Below are positions 44,136 to 56,602 of a stretch of 64,000 nucleotides of DNA, in pieces (the stretch's first letter is position 1; every line of letters begins with the position of its first letter). The stretch comes from Eucalyptus grandis. Its lineage: Eukaryota > Streptophyta > Magnoliopsida > Myrtales > Myrtaceae. A model generated the notes under the pieces. The model was not told the origin of the DNA, ran no database searches, and was given only the letters and a program-made list of their open reading frames with translations. The position numbers and the translations under genes were made by a program. The stretch spans positions 13,454,001 to 13,518,000 of the forward strand of contig NC_052616.1 of assembly GCF_016545825.1 (NCBI RefSeq), in the 5' to 3' direction.

Positions 44136-46939
44136 AAGAAGAGGACGAAAAAAAAGAAAGAAAATATAAAAAATAAATGGACGAGATGTACCTCGTAGAG
44201 AATGAGGACAAAAAAACAAATTTTAAACCTTGTTTGCTTTCTTTCATGAAGTCAGACGTGGGGCCCACAACGCGGTCGTACACTGTGCAGGGTTTGGCCC
44301 AAGCAACTTTATGTAGATTGGGTCCCCATGACATTTCCATTTTGAATAAATAAATAAAATGAAATGAGTGGGCTTGGGTCCGCACACGTGATAACGGTGA
44401 AGGGATTAGCAAAAAAAATTTAGAGAACGTCATTCCAAGCATTCCTGGATAATAGTTGATGAAGAAACTGAGGAAAATAAGTTAGATGCATGACTTAACA
44501 CAATTCGATACGCTTATTATGAGTATGGCAACCGAAATCTTCATAACACTATGATAGAGAAAACGAAGTGAGTGAGGAAGCTATTTCAATTTAAAAAAAC
44601 AGAATTTGGTGAGAAGTTAATCCATTGTTCATGAATGTACTCAACCAATACTATCTTTAGATTATTATTATTACTAGTTGTAACCTTACTGAGCTGATTG
44701 GATGTTTCCCGACATTTGACATGTTTTGCCAGGAATGCAACCGACACTCGATAGACCAAGGAAACTTATCGCAATCCTCTTGAGTGGCATTTCTTCAAAT
44801 TAAATTGAACTTTTTTTAATACAATAATTGTATTCACATGTTTTATTTCGATCCACAAAATTGATAGAAAACCCTCGTTAACATTTCGACACGTGGCTCT
44901 CGAATAGATTTTAGCACGCAAGATAACTTTCTTCCAAGTTCAGCAAAACATGAACCCTTCGATAACACTTTCTTCTCCTGCGGTAGATCAAAAACATCAG
45001 TTCTCTTGTCCTAATTAGTTGATATGCTATTCGCAGATGACGAAATCTTGAATTTCCTGGAGTAACAAGTAAGCTCTATCTCCAGAACAGCTACGAAACT
45101 TCAAGGAAATTAGCTTCTGTTTCTTAAATAGTAGTTATCCGCAACTCTTGGTGCTCGTTACAAGGCCAAGTTCTCCAAATGGGGCCATCAAAGATCAGGG
45201 TCAACGGTTGGCCCTTATCCATTCAATAGAGACAGATTTACTTTTGACTTCTATGAATGAGCAAGAACGTATCTACCACATTTGAAAATCTCACAGGTGC
45301 TCGCTTGATGACCAAATGCTCATTTGATTCTGGTCAGTCAAATGGACAAACTTTCTGGGAGCCTTTGATTCAGCACCAGCACCTCCATTTTCCCTGATGC
45401 TGAAACACGGCATTTAAATGCATCGAGGTAAAGCGGAATGCATTATAGCAACATCAATAATATATTGCTGTAGTCCCGAACTTTAGTAATAGATAGACAA
45501 TCCAGTTCAATCGGTGTTATGTCCTAACTCATGTTACATCCATGATCAATTTCCATTTACCAGGCCAAGTTTTGATACTCATGAAACATAACTCAAACGG
45601 AAACACTTTAGCTTCTGCACGACATAAACAATCTACACTGTTTAAGAATAGTTTAACACAGTGCAGAAGTAGATATAACGACCTGTGCATTTTTGGTCCC
45701 TCCCATTCGAATACCATGTATGTGTGTGAATGTTTTAATTCTGATTTGATTTGATGACAGTCTGATCTTAATTCATTCCTCTGCAATCCTTCCCTTGTCT
45801 TGATAAGGCATAAGAAAAGCAATACAAGATCATCGATGGAAAACTGGTCGTATGGTCTATAATTTGATCGAAAAGCAAAACACTTTCACAAAAATGAGAC
45901 AGTGGCCTAACAATATGGATAAAACAAATGGTCATTAAATTAATTGCATGTTATTCAAGACTTGTTAGGAGGGAGCTCCTGTCTTGACTTGGAATAGTGG
46001 CGTGACAAAGCCAGCTTTTCCTCCTCATGGAATCCTGATCAGTTCCACACAATAGACAGCGACTGCCACTCCGATCTTATTAAAATGACACCATAACGTC
46101 GTGTTTTCTAAAGGTTTAGTTGATGTCATTCTATTGTTTAATGCTATCTGTTATAAAGATCCAGTTGATGTCATATTATTGTTTATTTGGTCAATTGCTT
46201 CCTATGCAATAATGGTTCATTTATTTTAATTCGATAGGTGTTGCTTTTCCTCTCAAAATTTCGGCCCTCTCCTTCACCAGTAGAAGAGCAAGACGTATAT
46301 ATCCCTACAGATTTCAATCTTGACCATTTCGCATTTGAGATGATACAGCAGGGGAATGCCACGGGAAAATCAGAGCAGTGTACAGTGAAGTTCGTGAATA
46401 ATCGCGCTCATTTGCTTGTTCATCGCCTCACTGCAGTTGATTAATTCTAATACTTCTTAGCTATGAAATGTTGCTTGAGTTTCCTTCAGGTAACCTGGTC
46501 AAAAAATAAATTTGGCTTTTGTGGTACTCAGTGATAAGTCTGCAAATTTCGCTTGAATATTCAGGCACAGATGAATTGTCCTAGCCTCAGGTGTTGAAGT
46601 CTGGATTATGATGAACTCTTGATCAACATGATATTCTGAATTGATTGAAACTTTCCTCCGTCAATCTTAGTCAAAATCAACTCTTATACCTCGCAATGCA
46701 AGTTTTATAAGAAAAGTTAATGTCGAAATAATGGTGTGATCAAGCAGGAATTGGTAGTTGAAATATATTTCAATAAACTACACGGAGAAAATCTGTGGAT
46801 TGTGAACTCACAACAAGCACATCTAAATTAGCTATACCTGGATTCAGATAAGAATATACTATAATAAAATAAAACACGAAATTTCCTTTGCAACTTCCCT
46901 TGATTATGTGTTAGATATATAATATTCTGACAGCGTTAC
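44136..46939. repeat. Block III upstream part, non-coding
   Basis: Third copy of the NLR upstream flank. It lacks the LINE and the TIR element that sit in block II, so it shows the empty sites. It ends abruptly inside sequence corresponding to about 37718 of block II, where the deletion junction begins. Confidence 0.65.
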
Positions 46940-47540
46940 AAATTGCCCTTACGGTGGAGTCGGCTGAAGGATGACCCCCTCATATCACTCCAAAGTTTGC
47001 CCAACCTCATGCATCTCGAGCTGCTCCAGGTCTATGAAGGAAAGACCTTATGCTTCAAAGCCAAATGTTTTAGGAGCTGAGAATTCTGGGTCTCCGACAA
47101 TTTTGACGAATTCAGATCAGTTGAAGCGGAGGAAGGAGCAACCGCCTGCCTTGAAAAGTTAATTATTCAGTGCTGCAAGCTACTGGAGAAGCTGCCATCA
47201 GGCATTGAGTATTTGACCAAGCTCAAAGTGCTTGAATTCTCCGACATGCCTGATGAGTTGGTTAAGAAACTTGTGTGAGACGAGCAGTGCGAGGATTATC
47301 AGAAGGGCTCGCACACATTCCAGAAGTTTATTATGGATATTGGAGAGATGGAGGTTGGGACGTGAGGCGAGGATTATCGAAGGGGTCGCACACATTCCAG
47401 AAGTTTATTATGGATATTGGAGAGATGGAGGTTGGGACGTCCAACTGATAGAGAGATCGTCCGGTGGCAATGCCTCCCCTCGCCACTCGCCAAGGCACTA
47501 GCATGAGGAGCTGTGAGTTCCCTCCATGCTGGAAGTAATG
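46940..47540 (+). pseudogene. NLR remnant: last LRRs and C-terminus only
   Basis: Starts within the LRR at the LPLRWSRLKDDPLISLQSLPN equivalent (compare 7485 in copy 1 and 42313 in copy 2) and runs to CWK plus stop near 47538. Signs of decay: a missing base in TTTAGGAGCTGA that creates a stop, an extra C about 20 bp later, an in-frame TGA after LVKKLV, and a tandem duplication of about 75 bp (about 47285-47440) that repeats HIPEVYYGYWRDGGWD. The CC and NB-ARC domains and the first LRRs were removed by a deletion fusing upstream flank to LRR. Confidence 0.85.
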
Positions 47541-47652
47541 GACTGATTCCTTTTCCTGATCTGAGAAGTGCATAAAGTTTGCAATATATATATGAGTGGG
47601 AGTATTACTTTAAATATAGCAAATGTTGACGATATGAAGCACATACAAAAAA

Positions 47653-48673
47653 GGGAAAATTACCGAAAAAATCCTAAACATATTACAATTGTGTAAATTC
47701 AGTCTTAAACTTTTTCTTTTTTTACCAATTGAACCCTAAACCTTTTATAATTATTCATGATTAGTCCATCCAGCAAAAATCAGCCGGCCAACGTTGGCGA
47801 CCTCTTTTAAATAATATTTTATTTTTTGAAATATTATATTAATTTTTTTATCTTTTTTTTTTCTCCTTCTCCCTCTTCCTTCTTCCTTCCTCCTCCCTCC
47901 TTTGGCTTCGCAACTGGCCAGGCTAGCCTATCACCGGATTGAGGCGATCTGGCAGGCTCGCCTTGCCAGTTGGCAAGCTCATGCCCAGCAACGGCGGGGT
48001 GAACCCCCGCCAAATATGGCAAGGAGGGCCTTGTCAGACGCAACAGCAAGCCCCCCTCGCTGGATCTAGCGAGGGCTCGCCTCTCAAGGCGATTGCGAGG
48101 CCTCGCTAGATCTGGCAATGGCTTGCCCCGCCGTTGCTGGGGGCAAGCTTGCGACTAGTGAGGCGAGCCCGCCAAATTCCTCACCAAATCGATAGGGGTT
48201 CGCCTCACCGTTGCTAGGCGCGAGCTCACTGACTACCAAGGCTCATGAGATCCGACAGGGCTCGCCTCGCCAAACCCGACAATGGTGAGGCCCCCCTTGC
48301 TGGATCTGGCAAGGGCTTGCCCAATGACGGCGAGGGGAGCTAGCCCAACCACCTCAGTCCGACAACTAGCCAGCCCTCCCCTCTAGCCAGTCGCTGGAGC
48401 CAAAGGAAGAAGGAGGGAGGAGGAGAGCAAAGGAGGAAGGAGGGTAAGGGAGAGAAAAAAAGAAGATAAAAGATAAAAAAAAATTAATAAAATATTTCAA
48501 AAAATAAAATATTATTATAAAAATGGTCACCGACGCCGGCTGGCCAACTTTAACCGGATGGATTGATCGGGAATAATTGTAAAAGATTTATGACTCAATT
48601 GGTCAAAAAATAAGTTTAAGACTGAATTGGCACAATTGCAATAGGTTTAAGATATTTTCGATAATTTTCCCTG
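47653..48673. mobile_element. MULE-like non-autonomous element with long TIRs, 1.02 kb
   Basis: Flanked by an exact 9-bp duplication TACAAAAAA (47644-47652 and 48674-48682). The terminal inverted repeats are about 120 bp, starting GGGAAAATTACCG on the left and, in reverse complement, GGGAAAATTATCG on the right. Nine-bp duplications and long TIRs are typical of Mutator-like elements. The core 47900-48420 is GC-rich with GCTCGCC/GGCGAG words. It sits in the 3' end of the remnant NLR transcript region, where copies 1 and 2 are uninterrupted. No transposase is present. Confidence 0.85.
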
Positions 48674-49645
48674 TACAAAAAATGTAAATACTAAGGTAAT
48701 TTTCTGTGCTTGTAAATGACATGATTAAAGTAGTCCTCTTGAAATGCGCTTCTTCCTTGGGCATCAAAGATGCTTGTCAATGTAGAATAATAAGAGGCTC
48801 GCAACTAGGCCGATGAAAGATGGTCAACCCAAGATAAACAAATGAAGTTCATTTAACAAGACAACATATTGTTTTGAGGGGAAAGAACAGACGACAAATT
48901 CATAACCATTTTGCAGTGGGAAGATCCCGAACTGCTGTTTACGAGAAAAGCTCAGAATACTACTATTCGTTCTACTTGTTCCTTTATGTATATCAGTGTT
49001 AAACACAATCTCAGTGACAGATGGAAGAGATTTCTGAAGTATTAGCGTTCTCTCACCTGCCTAAAATGAATATTACCCACTGCTTGCTCCAGGTCTCTTG
49101 TTATCCTACTGTCATCTCCATATCAATTCGGCCTACATAAGTTCGGTAAACGATCCCCCTAGTATTTTGACAGATGAGGTTGTAAACCAGCAACCTTGTT
49201 TTACTTATCTATGTGCATTCCCTAATAGATTGCTTTTCTGAGGGCATACTGCCAGCAAGGTTCCTTGTTTTGATAGTTGCGACTCATTGGGGGATCTCTG
49301 GCAATCAAAAACTCTAGCATTCTCATGTAAGTCTCCCTGCAACGGATACCTGCCGATCACTTCATCTTGCCAATCATACCATTAAATCGATCATCGGCCA
49401 CATCGAAGAAGTTGAATCCTCAGAATTGACAGGATATGATGAATGGCCAGATGGTAAGCTCACTAGCTTATGGCATGTCATCTAACAGGCATAGGGAAAT
49501 TTTGCCTTGGTCATTGACAATTCCTCGCTCGATTATCCCCTATGTTATGCAGGAACGGAAGTATCTGCTTGCGCAATTATTGTCATATATCTGGGCATGC
49601 AAAGTCCCTCCTAACTATTTGAAGTTAGCAAAGTATTTTCTATAG
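48674..49645. repeat. Block III downstream flank
   Basis: Matches the region after the polyadenylation site of copies 1 and 2. The AATAAA equivalent here is mutated (GACATGATTAAAG near 48718). No gene is seen. Confidence 0.6.
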
Positions 49646-50030
49646 GGTTAATACCACAAGAAATCTCAATCTGTACACCTGCAACAAATTACCCAAAATA
49701 ATTTTTTGGCCACAAAAATCTAAATCTAAAACTAGTACAACTATAACAAATTTACTCTTCATTAATTTTCGTTAAATTTTACTATCAAATTGTTTAGTCG
49801 GATGACACGTGACAGTTAATATGTATACCAATTTAGAGTTTTATCTTCCATTTGTGACAAGTATACTAATTTGTGATTTTTCATAATATTAATTTAATGT
49901 ACGGAAAATAATAAAGGATAAATTTATCATAAATGTACTAATTTGAGGTTTTTAGTAGTCAAAAATTAGTTTGAGGTAAATTTGTTACAAGCCTACCAAT
50001 TCATGTTTTTCATGATATTAACCTTTATCT
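49646..50030. mobile_element. MITE-like element, about 385 bp
   Basis: Ends AGGGTTAATACCACAAG and (reverse complement of the right end) AGGTTAATATCATGAAA form an imperfect inverted repeat that continues inward. Block I is continuous across this site (9900-10110), so it is an insertion. It is AT-rich and has no coding capacity. Confidence 0.65.
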
Positions 50031-50929
50031 ACATCCTTTCCTCTAAAATCGACGCTCACTCCTCCTGGGATCATAACGTCAGCTTTGGACATCCGTAGAC
50101 GATGCTGTAAAGGCAGTGCTTCACCCAAATGACGTGGAAGGTCTCGATGTCCGTCGTTCTCCTTGTCCTAGAACTTAGATGACAGACACCAATCCCGCAA
50201 TATCCTAAGGCAACCCACCCAACGACCTGCCTGATGCTGCACAAGAAAGACAAAACGATATGCATATCAGATGTAAGGACCACAAACAAAATTGGGTGAA
50301 TTACATTTTGGCAATTATAATATTAGCAAATCAATCAATCTATTTTATTGTAAATTAAGATGGTTTCAATGGAGCACGCGATGGCAGGAGTTGATCAGAT
50401 GGACGGTTTGACAAACTACAAAAGAGCCAAACGAAGCTTCTACGGGTTGGTTCGGTCATGACAATAAATAACTATGACCATATAAAGAATTAGAGCATTG
50501 CCCATTAATTATTTCTTTTAAGTTGACATACACTCTTCAAAAAGTCATATATGTGATAATTATTAATTTTATAAAAGTTGTTATTGGCCTATCTATGGAG
50601 ATGTTAAAATATATGGCCCCTCCATTTATACAAATTTGAAATAATAGATTAATTTTTGAAATATTGGGCATTTCAAATGAGTTTATCAACAGTTTCCTTT
50701 TAGATAAATCACAAAAGTCCTAAAAGAACATTCCTTTTCAGAAAACAGTGAAGGAAATGCAAAAGGGTTTGCAGAAACCTACGATCCTAGAGAGAAAAAA
50801 AGTTCTTTTTAAAAAATACTGGTACGCGGATAACGAAACGAAAAATGAAACTGAAATTTTTTTATTGGTTTCTTCCAAGAGTAAAAAAAAAAAAAAGAGA
50901 TAAGTACACTAATTCTGCAAACTTACCAT
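50031..50929. other. End of block III, then single-copy AT-rich DNA
   Basis: 50045-50280 is the diverged counterpart of 10100-10330, which marks the right limit of the duplicated unit. From 50290 nothing similar is seen elsewhere and no gene was recognised. Confidence 0.5.
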
Positions 50930-51225
50930 AAGAGTGCAGTTAAATCCTAAAACTTTTAAAATGTGTAATTAAGTCCTAAAATTTTTAAAAAGGCAATCAA
51001 GTCTTAAAATTTGTTATGAAAGTACAATCGAGTCTTAAAAATATCAAATAATGCTATTGACAAAAAGACTTGATTTTATCAATTTGATAAATTTTAAAAC
51101 TTAATTGCATTTTTTGAAAGTTTTAGGACTCAATTACACTTTCGTAACAAGTTTTAGAACTTAATTCAATTTTTGAAAATTATAGGATTAAATTGCACTT
51201 TCTTGACAAGTTTTAGAAGTTCCAA
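50930..51225. mobile_element. MITE-like inverted repeat, about 0.3 kb
   Basis: AGAGTGCAGTTAAATCCTAAAA at the left and AGGATTAAATTGCACTTTC at the right are inverted. Repeated TAAGTCCTAAAA-type words fill both arms, and the whole would fold into a long hairpin. No target duplication was defined. Confidence 0.55.
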
Positions 51226-52637
51226 TATACTTTATAATATACCAGATTATTCCATGAATGAAATATACAGAGATCAATTTGTTCTCTTGTGGTTCGATTA
51301 AAATGGTGAGAGAACAAGAAAGCATTACCATATAAAGTGAGTGGCAAGAAAGAACATAAGAAATTTGCCACATTAGAAAAAAAGTGAATGCCGTAATAGA
51401 ACAATACAATTATAATAATTTATTCTCACGATCAAATTCCTGAACAGATTACTTAACTAGAGAACTTCTACAGGAAAAATATATCAGAATAGCAAGCATA
51501 CTTTCCAAAGGAAAAATTGTTCAAAAAATCACGAACCTACTATACGGCAGTAAATTCAACTTTAAACTTTTCACTTTTACTAATTTGGTCCTAAATTTTT
51601 TATCGTTAATAGAGTCTTTCCAATCAATTTTGGCAGAAATTGTTGACATTAGCGCCAATCATCCTAAATAATTGAAAAGCTTTGATGAAAAGAATTTAAA
51701 GGACAATATCATAAGTTTCGATGAAATATTACTGAACTTAGAGAAGTTTGTGGCGATAGAGTACATTTATCCCAAGGTATCATTTAGGAGATTTTAAGAT
51801 ACTTAAAAATTTAGGTGAAATCTGTTAAAAAAACACATAATTTAGAATTTTCATGGGTTTTTCGAAAAGTAATTTACGTACGCACAGTGAGAACAATATA
51901 ATTTCTGCTTGGAGTGACGTGTACGTCCCAGGCAAATGCAACTAGGAGGAAACCATCTTGTATTTGTTAAATTGATCATCCAAATCCCTTGGTGTTTGAA
52001 ATGGTCAAGTCTAGATGTTGCCATCATTGATCAAGCTCATTTCAAGGATCACCAAGAATCTAATTTTAATAGAGACAGATTCATTTACTTTTTGGAATCT
52101 TGGAAGAATTCACCCTTTGAAATTGTCGTTTGGTGTTTGAATATGAAGGGCCCTGCTTTTCCTCAAAAGTATGTCCACCAAGCGTTAGATAAAATGCCAA
52201 CTGGGCCGAAAAAGAAGATACAAAGCGGAAGACGTTGTAAATTCACACAAAGGTATGAGTGACCCGGAACATGCGCCTTGGTTTCAGGTATGGCGTGTTC
52301 ATTCAGTGGATTGGTGCTGGTAAAAGCAGCTTTCTCATCCTCACGGGATCCAAGTTAACTCCACCTAACTCGTGCTCTTATCAGTGTAGACACTTTGAAT
52401 ATCTATTGGCGTGACCCTGTTTTAAAAGTCTCATGTCGTTAGTGACTGATGATCGAACATGATAATTTGCTTATTTTTTAGTAGCTCAATTGTAATTAAT
52501 TTCCTTTTCCATTTTTGATTTGTTGTTGTCCTACTCAGACAAGGTCTAGTTCTCTTGAATGTACGAGGGGTCCTTTGCCATTTTTTATTTGTTGTCCCAT
52601 TCAGACTTGGTCTAGTTCTGTCGACTGTACAAGCGTC
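51226..52637. repeat. Intergenic, then the first part of duplicated segment IV
   Basis: From about 51840 the sequence is a diverged copy of 59310-60070 (for example CAAGTCTAGATGTTGCCAT at about 52002 and 59480). The 108-codon frame at 51936-52262 is not kept in the other copy. No gene is recognised, and nothing is seen in 51226-51840. Confidence 0.6.
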
Positions 52638-52642
52638 AAGAG

Positions 52643-52843
52643 TGACAGGAAATAGGAGGAAAAGAGGAATTTTACTGTGTATTCATTGATTTGTATACAA
52701 GCACATTAATTACATTTATAGTGCAGGAATGGAAAGGAATAAAAGGAAACAATATACAAAGAATTTTAAATTTCCTATTTACCAAAACTTCCTATTCACT
52801 AAATCAATCAATCTACAGACAGAATCAATCACGATCTCCAACA
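52643..52843 (-). repeat. 3' LTR of the copia element
   Basis: Starts TGACAGGAAATAGG and ends GATCTCCAACA on the plus strand. Since the element reads on the minus strand, this is its 3' LTR. Near-identical to 57935-58136. Confidence 0.95.
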
Positions 52844-52852
52844 CTCCCCCTC
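52844..52852 (-). other. Polypurine tract of the copia element
   Basis: Minus-strand GAGGGGGAG directly next to the 3' LTR, the plus-strand priming site for reverse transcription. Confidence 0.8.
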
Positions 52853-55800
52853 AAGCTGATGGCCTATATATGTCGAGGACACCCAGCTTGCTCAGTAGAT
52901 AACTATGTTGTCTCTGACATAATGGCTTAGTGAAGATGTCTGCAGGTTGATCCATTGTTCCAATACCCTTTGTTACAAGGATTCCTTCTTTGATCTTATC
53001 CTGTGTGAAGTGGCAATCAACTTCTATATGTTTCGTTCTTTCGTGAAAAACAGGATTTGCTGCCAATTTGAGTGCAGCATCGTTGTCACAAAATAATTCA
53101 GTTGGTCCACTAACCTGTAAACCGAGATCTAAGAGTAATCCTCGAATCCAAACCACTTCACAAGTAGTCTTGGCCATGGCTCGATATTCTGATTCAGCCG
53201 ATGATAAGGAGACAGTTGATTGCTTCTTTGTCTTCCATGAGATTAGTGACTTTCCCAATTTGATGCAGAAACCAGTAATTGATCTTCTAGTCATTGGACA
53301 AGTAGCATAATCTGTATCACAGAACGCTGTCATCTTCATGTTGCAGTCACGAGATAAGAAAATTCCAAGTCCTGGACATCCCTTCAAGTATTTCACAACT
53401 TTTAAGGCTGCGTCCATATGAGATTGTTTTGGACTATGCATGAATTGACTCGAGTATGCACCTTTGCATAACATATATCAGGCCTTGTCATAGTAAGATA
53501 TATTAATTTACCAACAAGTCGTTGATATGCGACGGATCTTTGAGCACTTGGATCCTCAACGGATGAAGAAGAGCTCGAGATCATATTCATGAGTAGTCAA
53601 CTTGGCATTTTGCTCAGCTGGTATGATAGCTGGTTTGCATCCGGATAATCCAGCTTCAGAAACGATTTCGAGGATGAACTTTCTCTGACTGAGATTGATA
53701 CCTTTGTCAGATCGAGCAATTTCAATCCCAAGAAAATATTTGGGCGGTCCCAAATCCTTGATATGGAAAGTAGAGTGCAGATATTCTTTAAATCTTGCAA
53801 CATGAGATTCATTGTTTCCCATAACAAGTATATCATCAACATATATCAACAAATAGATTGATGAATTACCTTCACTCCATGTAAACAATGCATAATCATG
53901 CCTAGAGTGCCGAAATCCCGCATTAGTCAATGCAAAAGAGTGAACTTAGCATACCACTTTGTCTAGATGCTGTTTCAACCCGTACGGGGATTTGCGTAGA
54001 CGACATACTCGAGACTCCCCCTGTCTGCGTAATCCCTGTGGAAGCTCCATATAGATTTCTTCATCTAGATCGCCGTGAAGGAAGGCATTGTTAACATCCA
54101 TCTGATGTAAAGACCAATTTCTGATGGCTGCAATGGATAAGAAGGAACGAACGGTGACTTCTTTGGCAACAGGTGAGAAGGTTTCATGATAATCGAAGCC
54201 TTCTCTTTGAGTAAAGCCTTTAGCCACTAGCCGAGCTTTATATCTTTCAACTGAACCATCTGCCCGAAACTTGATTTTATAGACCCATTTACATCCAATG
54301 GGTTTCCGGTGCTGGGGAAGAGGAACAATGTCCCAAGTATGATTCTCGATCGGGCGGTAAGTTACGATTCCATGGCTTGCTGCCATCTTGGATCATGAGA
54401 TGCTTCATGGAAAGAAGAAGGTTCGTTTTCTTCCGAGAGACGGCTAACGCAACACATATGTTCTGGTGACAGTCGATTGAAAGACACATATGAAGAGACA
54501 GGATACTTCGTACCTGGAGAACATGATGCAGAACAAATGTAATCCTTAGTCCACGTGGGTGGACGAGTTTGTCGTCCGGAACGGCGAGGTTGCTCAGTTG
54601 CTATTGTTTCAGTTGCTGAGAAAGGCTCAAAATTAGTTTCTGAGGGAGCCGAGACAAAAGAAGGATCCTCAGGTAATTGCGAAGGTAAGTCGTCTTCGGA
54701 AATGATAGCATTCCTTGGAACAGAAATTGTGGGTTCTGGAGCAACGAACAGATATTGATGAGCCATAGATAAATCTTCCTCACATAAAAAAGGCCTATGA
54801 CTTGAAGCTGATGATGTAGAAGATGAAGATATCATATCTTTAAAAGGAAAAATATCCTCATGAAAGATGACATCTCTGCTGATGAAGAAATGTCCCGTAG
54901 AAATCTCCATAACTCGATAACCTTTTTGAAGAGATGGATATCCCATGAATATGCATGTTGTGGCCGAGGGCCCATCTTATCCAAAGGACCGACATTTGCC
55001 ACATAACACAGACAACCAAATACTCGAAGATGATCATTTCGAGACTGTTTATTATATAGCAGTTCAAAAGGAGTTTTCCCATCCGAATGCGAGTTGGCAT
55101 GCGATTAATCAAATAGGCAGCAGTGACCACACAATCTCCCCAAAAACCTTCAGGAATAGAGGCTTGATATTTTAATGCACGTGCTACTTCTAAGAGATGC
55201 CTGTGCTTACGCTCTACAATTCCATTTTGTTGTGGTGTGTAGGTGCAAGAACTCTCATGAAGTATCCCTTGAGAAGATAGAAATTTGGTACAATCAAAGG
55301 TGAAAAATTCACGTCCATTATCTGTACGAATTCTTTGCAGAGATTGATTGAATTGATTTTTAACCAAGGAAACAAAGTTTGACAGATGAGTAAATGTTTG
55401 ACTCTTGGATTGCATTAGATATACCCAAGTGGCCCTGGTATAATCATCGACAATCGTGAGAAAAAAAACGAGATCCATCACGATGAGAAGTATGATAAGG
55501 TCCCCAGATATCTATATGAAGTAAAGAAAATTTTCGATCTGCTCGAGATGTACTTTTCGGAAAGGACGTTCGAGATTGTTTAGCCAAGGGACATATTGGG
55601 CATTTAGTATGAGGAAAACATGCACTATGACCCACTCTTTGATGCAAAAGAATATTTTTATTTCGACTGATAGCATTACAAGAAATGCCTTTATTTAATA
55701 ATTCTACATCTCTAGGGGAATCAATCCAGTAGTATAATCCTTGTGCAACTCTACCCAAGCCCATCAGTGTGCCAGTCGAACGGTCCTGAAAGAGACAATT

Positions 55801-56467
55801 GTCGGAGCTGAATATTGCATGACAAGAACTATCTATGCAAATTTTTGAGACAGAAAGTAGGTTGAATTCAAAATCAGGAATGTATAAGACATTTCGAGGA
55901 CAAAATGGGGACCAAGGTGAGTGCCAGTCTTGGTAACTTGAGTGACATTTCCATTTGGAAGACGACAACGATATGGGAAATTCTGATTGTCTATCAACAT
56001 GGGAAAAAAATTGCTCACTACAAATTATGTGGTCACTAGCCCCGTATCAATTATCCATGCATTCATAGAAAAGAATTCTCCTCATGAAATAAAGTACCCG
56101 AGAATCCTGCACTTTTGTCGCCCATCTTCAATTGATTCAAAACTTGCATGATATTCGATACCGATCTTGATGGTAATTGTCCTGTTGTACCCCATCTATC
56201 CTTTGTGTTGAGACTGATAAGCGACGGTTCCTTTTCTTTTCTATTTTTGTCAGTAGGCTTTCCATGCAATTTCCAGCACGTATCAACAGTATGATGTGGG
56301 CTTTTGCAATATTCACAATATCTATTTTTGAATTTAATATTTTGCCCACTAACCTTTCTTGATGATGTGGCGCCACGTGGATCGTAGGATCCTTTAAAAG
56401 GAGATGACGTGGCACCATAATAGCCTTCGGATCCATTCGGGCTGACGGAAGATCCGTGGCCGTTCAT
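52853..56467 (-). pseudogene. copia pol region (protease, integrase, RT, RNase H), frameshifted
   Basis: Read 56467 to 52851. Zinc knuckle YCEYCKSPHHTVDTC (CX2CX4HX4C; the end of gag). Protease region where the DTGAS-type active site at about 56040 is disrupted by one missing G. Integrase with CPICPLAKQ, DIWGPYH, a TIVDDYTRATWVYL stretch, RTDNGREF and a QQNGIVERKHR stretch (the D, D, E residues are present, but the His/Cys part is shortened, and an A8/T8 run near 55460 shifts the frame between the first two D). RT with [29 protein letters not shown] and YVDDILVMG, broken after YGLKQ near 53960. RNase H with STVSLSSAESEYRA and LFCDNDAALKLA. The parts lie in all three frames. Recognisable throughout, not functional as read. 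Confidence 0.9.
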
Positions 56468-56602
56468 TCCATCTCGCGATCCGAGCCGTCCATCAGCCTG
56501 CCCGAATCGAAGCCGTTGGATCTACCGTGCAGATCTGAGCCGTCTATTCAAAAAAAAGGGGGGTTAGGGTTTCCTTCGGGTGTCTTCTTCGCTGCAGCCG
56601 CA

